Shown here: piece after piece, positions 60,090 through 64,000 of the stretch
Position numbering within the stretch: position 1 is the stretch's first letter
How the letters are laid out: each line of letters begins with the position of its first letter
NCBI RefSeq assembly: GCF_009617995.1
Contig: NZ_CP044129.1
Location: 1,612,001 to 1,676,000 of the forward strand
DNA: 64,000 nt
Direction: 5' to 3'
Source of the DNA: Halomicrobium sp. LC1Hm
GTDB taxonomy: Archaea > Halobacteriota > Halobacteria > Halobacteriales > Haloarculaceae
Made by a program: the position numbers and the translations under genes
The notes under the pieces: generated by a model
Told to the model about the DNA's origin: nothing
The model's input: only the letters and a program-made list of their open reading frames with translations
Database searches by the model: none

Positions 60090-60881
60090 ATGACCGGAGA
60101 TCAGGTCCGCGTCGAGATCACAGACGAGGTCGCAACGATCACGCTGAACCGCCCCGAGGCGCGGAACGCGCTCTCTGCGGGGGCCGCGGACGAGCTCGCT
60201 GCGGCGATCGAGGCCGCCGAAGACAGCGCGGCACGGTGTGTCGTCCTCCAGAGCGAGGGGGCGGCCTTCTGTGCTGGCGGGGACGTGGACGCGATGCTGG
60301 AGAGCATCGACCGGGACGTGCCGCCGGCAGAGCGCGTCGAGGTCGTCGTCGGCGCGGTCAACCGCGCGATCAAGTGCGTCTACGACTGCCGGCTGCCGAC
60401 CGTTGCGAAGATCGACGGTCCGGCCTTCGGAGCGGGTGCGGGGCTGGCGATCGCCTGCGACCTGCAACTCGCGAGCCCGGCGGCGAAGATCAGCTTCGGC
60501 TTCCGCCGCGTCGGGCTCGCGGTCGATTCGGGCGTTTCCTACCTCCTCCCGCGGCTCGTCGGGCTCAACACGGCCAAGGAACTGATCTTCACGGGCGAAC
60601 TGGTCGACGCCGACCGCGCCCGCGATCTCGGGCTCGTGACCCGCGTGTTCGAGGCGTCGTCGTTCGACGAGGGCGTCGAGAACATCGTCGAGACGATCGC
60701 GACGGGGCCGACGGTCGCACTGACGGCCTCGAAGCGACTGGTGAACCACCAGCCCGACTCCTTCGACGCCGCGACGGCGCGGGAAGCGAACGCGCAGGGC
60801 GTCGCCTTCTCGACCGCGGACCACGAGGAGGGCGCGCGAGCCTTCGTCGAGAGTCGCGAACCCGAGTTCGAGGGGCGCTGA
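60090..60881 (+). CDS. enoyl-CoA hydratase/isomerase family protein
   Basis: A 263-residue crotonase-fold enzyme. The oxyanion-hole sequences are GAAFCAGGDVDAM and VAKIDGPAFGAGAGLAIACDLQLASPAAKISFGFRRVGL, the signature of enoyl-CoA hydratases/isomerases. It may act in fatty acid or amino acid degradation; the substrate is not set by sequence. Divergent from the photolyase gene; the ATG at 60090 starts just after it. Confidence 0.9.
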   Translation: MTGDQVRVEITDEVATITLNRPEARNALSAGAADELAAAIEAAEDSAARCVVLQSEGAAFCAGGDVDAMLESIDRDVPPAERVEVVVGAVNRAIKCVYDCRLPTVAKIDGPAFGAGAGLAIACDLQLASPAAKISFGFRRVGLAVDSGVSYLLPRLVGLNTAKELIFTGELVDADRARDLGLVTRVFEASSFDEGVENIVETIATGPTVALTASKRLVNHQPDSFDAATAREANAQGVAFSTADHEEGARAFVESREPEFEGR

Positions 60882-60919
60882 TACCGCCGGCTTCGTCCGT
60901 TCGTCAACGCTTATGTAGT

Positions 60920-61843
60920 ATGGAGTTTACGACACGACCAATGGCCGACAAGGCGACGTTTCGACTCGCGCTCGATCGGGAGAGCCGATCGGGACGCTAC
61001 TACCGCAACGCCGTCGAACGACACTGGGACCCCGCGGCGATCGACCTCGACGACGACCGTGAGCCACTCGTCGAAGCACATCCCGCGACCTTCGACCACC
61101 TGCGCTCGACCGTCGCGAAGTTCGGGGCCGGCGAGCGCGCCGTCACGGAGGACCTCGCCCCGCTCTCGGTCGTGCTCGACGACGCCGCCGACCAGGCGTA
61201 TCTCAGCACGCAGCTGTACGAAGAAGCGCGCCACCTGGATTTCTTCGAGCGGTACTGGACGACGGTGATCAACCCGGTCGAGCGCGAGCGCGACCTGCCG
61301 GTGAGTTCGCCGACCGAGGATCGGTGGGTCAACGACGCGTACGACGAACTGCTCGCCCGCACGGACGCGGCGATGCACCGACTGCTCGACGACGACACGC
61401 CCGAGCACCGCGCGATCGCGCTGTGTCACTACCACCTGACCATCGAGGGCATTCTGGCACAGACGGCCTACTGGGGCCTCCAGCAGAGCTACGGCCCCTC
61501 AGAGCCGGCCCTTCCGACGCTGCCGGGCTTTACCACCGGGCTGGAGCGCATCCGGAGCGACGAGGGCCGCCACGTCGGGTTCGGGATGAGCAAACTCCGC
61601 GAACTCGTCGCGGACGGCGTCGAGCCACAGCTGCTACACGACACCGTCACCGAACTCCTGGGGCTGGTCCAGCAGACGACGACCGACGGACTGGGCGACG
61701 GCAGCGAGGAGACGCCAGGTCCCTCCGCCGACGACCTGCAGAACTACGCGATCGAGAAACACAGCGAGCGGATGGCACAGATCACGTCTCCCGAGACCGA
61801 CCTGCCGGACGTGGACACGCTCGTGACCCTCGATTCACCGTGA
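60920..61843 (+). CDS. R2lox-type diiron/Mn-Fe oxidase
   Basis: A 307-residue ferritin-fold protein of the R2-like ligand-binding oxidase family. Metal ligands fit: Glu72 (GERAV), Glu102 and His105 (YEEARH), Glu176 (TIEG), Glu215 and His218 (SDEGRH). The R2lox-specific Val-Tyr ether cross-link pair is also present: Val75, three after Glu72, and Tyr171, five before Glu176. R2lox binds a long-chain ligand and a Mn/Fe site; its reaction is unresolved. It is often annotated as ribonucleotide reductase small subunit, which I reject here. Confidence 0.88.
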   Translation: MEFTTRPMADKATFRLALDRESRSGRYYRNAVERHWDPAAIDLDDDREPLVEAHPATFDHLRSTVAKFGAGERAVTEDLAPLSVVLDDAADQAYLSTQLYEEARHLDFFERYWTTVINPVERERDLPVSSPTEDRWVNDAYDELLARTDAAMHRLLDDDTPEHRAIALCHYHLTIEGILAQTAYWGLQQSYGPSEPALPTLPGFTTGLERIRSDEGRHVGFGMSKLRELVADGVEPQLLHDTVTELLGLVQQTTTDGLGDGSEETPGPSADDLQNYAIEKHSERMAQITSPETDLPDVDTLVTLDSP

Positions 61844-61901
61844 GCCGTGCCGACGACAGTGCGCGCCGAGAGATGCCAACTTCCAAGACGATAACACCGG
61901 A

Positions 61902-62432
61902 ATGTGGGATATGAACGCGGACGAATCACCAGACTGGGAGTTCAAGGAACGCGACGTGTTGATCCTCCGAGAGCTGGCCGACGATCCGGAGCTCTCCTCG
62001 CGGGACCTGGCCGACATCCTCGAAGCGGACCACGACATCTCGGTGTCACACGTCACCGTCAGCGAATCGATCCGCAAGATGCGCCAGGAGGGGGTCTTCC
62101 GCGACACGATCGTTCCCAACGAGGAGTACTTCAACTTCGCGCTGTTCGAGTTCAAGTTCAATCCGGAGCACTTCGAGGACGGCTGGCGCGAGGCCATGAC
62201 TGCGATCCGCGACGACAGACACACGATGTTCTACTTCCTCTCGGACGGGGAGTACCAGTGGAAGTCGGTGATGATGTTCCCGAGCCGGAAAGCGGAGTCA
62301 CGCTGGATTCACGAGTTCTACAAGGACCACGGACACGTCGTCCAGAACATCCGCAACTCCGTGATACACAACGTCTTGAAGTTCCAGACAGATCCCGAGA
62401 TATTCACGGAACTCGAACAGGACGACGCCTAG
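61902..62432 (+). CDS. Lrp/AsnC-type winged-helix regulator
   Basis: A 176-residue DNA-binding protein. The N-terminal wHTH reads WEFKERDVLILRELADDPELSSRDLADILEADHDISVSHVTVSESIRKMRQEGVFRDTIV. The C-terminal domain (NEEYFNFALFEFKFNPEHFEDGW ...) is not a plain RAM domain. It probably senses a small ligand. An alternative ATG is three codons in. Its stop overlaps the convergent UPF0058 gene at a CTAG. Confidence 0.86.
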   Translation: MWDMNADESPDWEFKERDVLILRELADDPELSSRDLADILEADHDISVSHVTVSESIRKMRQEGVFRDTIVPNEEYFNFALFEFKFNPEHFEDGWREAMTAIRDDRHTMFYFLSDGEYQWKSVMMFPSRKAESRWIHEFYKDHGHVVQNIRNSVIHNVLKFQTDPEIFTELEQDDA

Positions 62433-62710
62433 AGCTTGCTCTCGGCGTCTTCCGCGAGTTCCTTCATCCGCTTGCCCACGCGGCCGGCGTCGGAGAACTC
62501 GTCTTCGCTCATCGCGGTCGCCAGCGAGTTGCCCAGCACGAAGACGGCGTGTTTGTGTTCGCTCTTGGACTTGTGTACGTCCGAGGGGCGCACGTCGAGC
62601 TCGCCGTAGGCGTCGAACAGCTCGGGGTCGACGCTGTCCATCTCGTCGCGGAAGAAACGCATGATCAGCACCATCTGTTCGTGAAGCTCGAGAAGCTCGT
62701 CTTTGTGCAT
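62429..62710 (-). CDS. UPF0058 family protein (paralogue 2)
   Basis: A 93-residue UPF0058 protein: MHKDELLELHEQMVLIMRFFRDEMD, then LDVRPSDVHKSKSEHKHAVFVLGNSLATAMSEDEFSDAGRVG. Longer than paralogue 1 at 20560, with an extra C-terminal helix. Function unknown. The ATG at 62710 fits the TATA spacing; the upstream in-frame ATG at 62734 does not. Confidence 0.88.
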   Translation of the reverse strand: MHKDELLELHEQMVLIMRFFRDEMDSVDPELFDAYGELDVRPSDVHKSKSEHKHAVFVLGNSLATAMSEDEFSDAGRVGKRMKELAEDAESKL

Positions 62711-62734
62711 CTTGCCACTAGTAGGCGGTGCCAA

Positions 62735-62742
62735 TAGTATAA
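62735..62742 (-). promoter_or_regulatory. TATA box for UPF0058 paralogue 2
   Basis: The TTATACTAT-type element (plus-strand ATAGTATAA) is 25 nt upstream of the ATG at 62710, predicting a leaderless mRNA. Confidence 0.5.
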
Positions 62743-62794
62743 GAATTGCTTGTGAACAGCTACCAGTGGTGGTTCGTCTGCTGAGCGCCGCTCG

Positions 62795-63013
62795 CTAGAA
62801 GACGTACTCGTCGTCGTGACCCATCATCCCGTCGTCCTCGAACCCCCCGGGGTCGTCCTCGTCGTCCATGGGCCCGCTGGTCTTGTAGGCTTTCAACCCG
62901 GTCGAGAGGAGATCCTCGATCGCTTCCTCGCGGGTGAGGAACTCGCCTTCTTCGACGAGCTGGGCGATCTGCATCTCGAGATGTTCCGGGATCGTTATCT
63001 CTACCTGTGGCAT
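62795..63013 (-). CDS. ribbon-helix-helix-like small regulator
   Basis: A 72-residue protein with a CopG/RHH-like N-terminus: MPQVEITIPEHLEMQIAQLVEEGEFLTREEAIEDLLSTGLKAY, matching the beta-strand, helix, turn, helix layout of RHH DNA-binding proteins. The C-terminal tail is strongly acidic (DDEDDPGGFEDDGMMGHDDEYVF). It likely dimerises and regulates transcription. A TATA box is placed 28 nt upstream. Confidence 0.82.
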   Translation of the reverse strand: MPQVEITIPEHLEMQIAQLVEEGEFLTREEAIEDLLSTGLKAYKTSGPMDDEDDPGGFEDDGMMGHDDEYVF

Positions 63014-63040
63014 CGGAACGTACGGTGGTTCGATAGATCC

Positions 63041-63050
63041 CCTTATAAAT
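63041..63050 (-). promoter_or_regulatory. TATA box for the RHH-like gene
   Basis: CCTTATAAAT (ATTTATAAGG on the minus strand) lies 28 nt upstream of the ATG at 63013. Confidence 0.55.
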
Positions 63051-63308
63051 CTGGCGGGGCGAGTTACCGAACGTGAGAACAATACTGTGGCTTCCGACGA
63101 CATAGGTTTTTGATATCGGAATATTTCTGTTGAATGCAGAAAACGACGACAGTCTACCACGCGGCGGCCAGTAGCCGGCCGAACGATCACGAACGACCCG
63201 CCACTTCGTGACGATAGTCACGCTGAAGCGTCCCCCGTCCGTAGGTCGCGCCATGTGTGGAACGGGTCGTCGGGACCGACGCTGGCAGCCGAGCGAGGGT
63301 GACCGGCA

Positions 63309-64000
63309 GTGACCGAGCCAAACGAGAACACGCTCTGGGGACGAGTCATCGTCGAAGAACTCGTCGCGAACGGGATCGACGCGGTCTGTGTCGCACCCGG
63401 CAGTCGCTCGACGCCGCTGACCGTCGCGGTCGCACAGCACCCGGAGATACGCGTCTACTCTCACCTCGACGAGCGGTCGGCGGCCTACTTCGCGCTCGGT
63501 CGGGCACGGCGGACCGGGACGCCGACGCCGCTGATCTGTACCTCCGGCACGGCGGCGGCGAACTTCCACCCGGCGGTGATCGAGGCCGACCAGTCCCGTG
63601 TGCCGATGGTCCTGTTGACCGCCGACCGTCCCCGAGAACTGCAAGACAGCGGCGCGAACCAGACGATCGACCAGGAGAAGCTCTACGGCGACGCCGTCCG
63701 TCAGTACCGCTCGCTCCCGGAGCCGGCACCGGAGCCGCGTCGGCTCCGATCGCTTCGGACCACCCTCTCTCGGGCCGTCGCGACTGCGACCGACACGCCA
63801 GCAGGTCCGGTCCACTTGAACGTGCCCGTCTCGAAGCCGCTCGAACCGACGCCGGTCGAGGGCGCGGTTCCGGACGATCTCCCGGAGCGCGCTCCGGTGG
63901 GTGCGAACGGCCGGGGCGGGCCGATGGTCCGAACGACCCGCGGCGACCGGACGCTCTCGGCGTCGGAACTGTCCGCGCTCGCCGACCGACTCGACAGAGA
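63309..64000 (+). CDS. menD: MenD (SEPHCHC synthase), 5' part
   Basis: The first 230 codons of a thiamine-diphosphate enzyme of menaquinone synthesis (2-succinyl-5-enolpyruvyl-6-hydroxy-3-cyclohexene-1-carboxylate synthase). Family sequences are clear: TLWGRVIVEELVANGIDAVCVAPGSRSTPLTVA, HLDERSAAYFALGRAR, LICTSGTAAANFHPAVIEADQSRVPMVLLTADRPRELQDSGANQTIDQ. The start is a GTG at 63309. The gene runs beyond the right end of the window, so the length and the ThDP-binding C-terminal domain are not visible. The rest of the men cluster is probably outside. Confidence 0.92.
   Translation, partial: MTEPNENTLWGRVIVEELVANGIDAVCVAPGSRSTPLTVAVAQHPEIRVYSHLDERSAAYFALGRARRTGTPTPLICTSGTAAANFHPAVIEADQSRVPMVLLTADRPRELQDSGANQTIDQEKLYGDAVRQYRSLPEPAPEPRRLRSLRTTLSRAVATATDTPAGPVHLNVPVSKPLEPTPVEGAVPDDLPERAPVGANGRGGPMVRTTRGDRTLSASELSALADRLDR

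Noticed and set aside
63253-63312. A 19-codon ORF overlapping the menD start (GTGA)
   Set aside because: Arginine-rich noncoding-like composition; the overlap could be coincidence.
1-64000. CRISPR arrays, IS elements or integrases
   Set aside because: No regularly spaced repeats, no transposase or integrase motifs and no long terminal inverted repeats were seen; only the tRNA-tail copies hint at past integration.

Overview
This window is chromosomal DNA of a haloarchaeon. The evidence is the GC-rich sequence, strongly acidic proteins, TATA-box promoters placed for leaderless transcripts, archaeal information-processing genes (TFB, eIF2-beta, SBDS, proteasome alpha, RNase P proteins, RPA) and halophile-specific families (halocyanin, HalX, halobacterial transducers, Tat lipoproteins). 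The layout and protein sequences fit the Haloarculaceae or a near relative; that placement is inference.

1-8.8 kb holds a CNNM-type membrane protein, a 4-TM histidine kinase, an acetyltransferase, tRNA-Lys(CUU), a TrkA-N/DHH phosphoesterase, a PRC-barrel protein, a RecA-like remnant, threonine synthase, an archaetidylserine synthase-type enzyme and a 22-residue membrane peptide. 8.8-19.9 kb is centred on an RNA/protein quality-control cluster: exosome-associated RNA-binding protein, RNase P Rpp30 and Pop5, a methyltransferase, proteasome alpha and SBDS. It is followed by FUN14, HflX, the NAD(P)HX repair enzyme, acylphosphatase and an Ogg-type glycosylase. 20-30.4 kb holds translation and transcription genes (DUF555, UPF0058, eIF2-beta, TFB), thioredoxin reductase, the riboflavin-pathway reductase, the RPA1-RPAP-phosphoesterase operon and two small genes.

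30.5-34.2 kb is a chemosensory pair: a Tat lipoprotein binding protein overlapping a transducer. 34.3-37.1 kb is an Lhr-type helicase. 37.2-43.0 kb is the most unusual block. One operon encodes a pentapeptide-repeat protein fused to a two-TM potassium-channel pore, a tiny beta-solenoid-like protein and a solenoid/zinc protein. It converges on a second operon with a Tat lipoprotein, a membrane-fused spermidine-synthase homologue and a DUF2617-like protein. I read it as a candidate membrane-homeostasis system.

43-50.4 kb has a MutS-like ATPase, a decayed stretch with a frameshifted gene, a tandem-duplicated halocyanin, a HAD phosphatase and an alcohol dehydrogenase. 50.5-64 kb has tRNA-Glu(CUC), a membrane-anchored winged-helix protein, a giant FAD/Fe-S D-lactate dehydrogenase-like enzyme, a HalX regulator with a KaiC-like partner, oxidative and UV defence genes (SOD, photolyase), an enoyl-CoA hydratase, an R2lox diiron oxidase, small regulators, and the 5' part of menD running off the end.

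Two recurring patterns stand out. Both tRNA genes are followed on their own strand by a hairpin whose far arm copies the tRNA 3' end. Three convergent gene pairs also end on one shared CTAG that supplies both stop codons.
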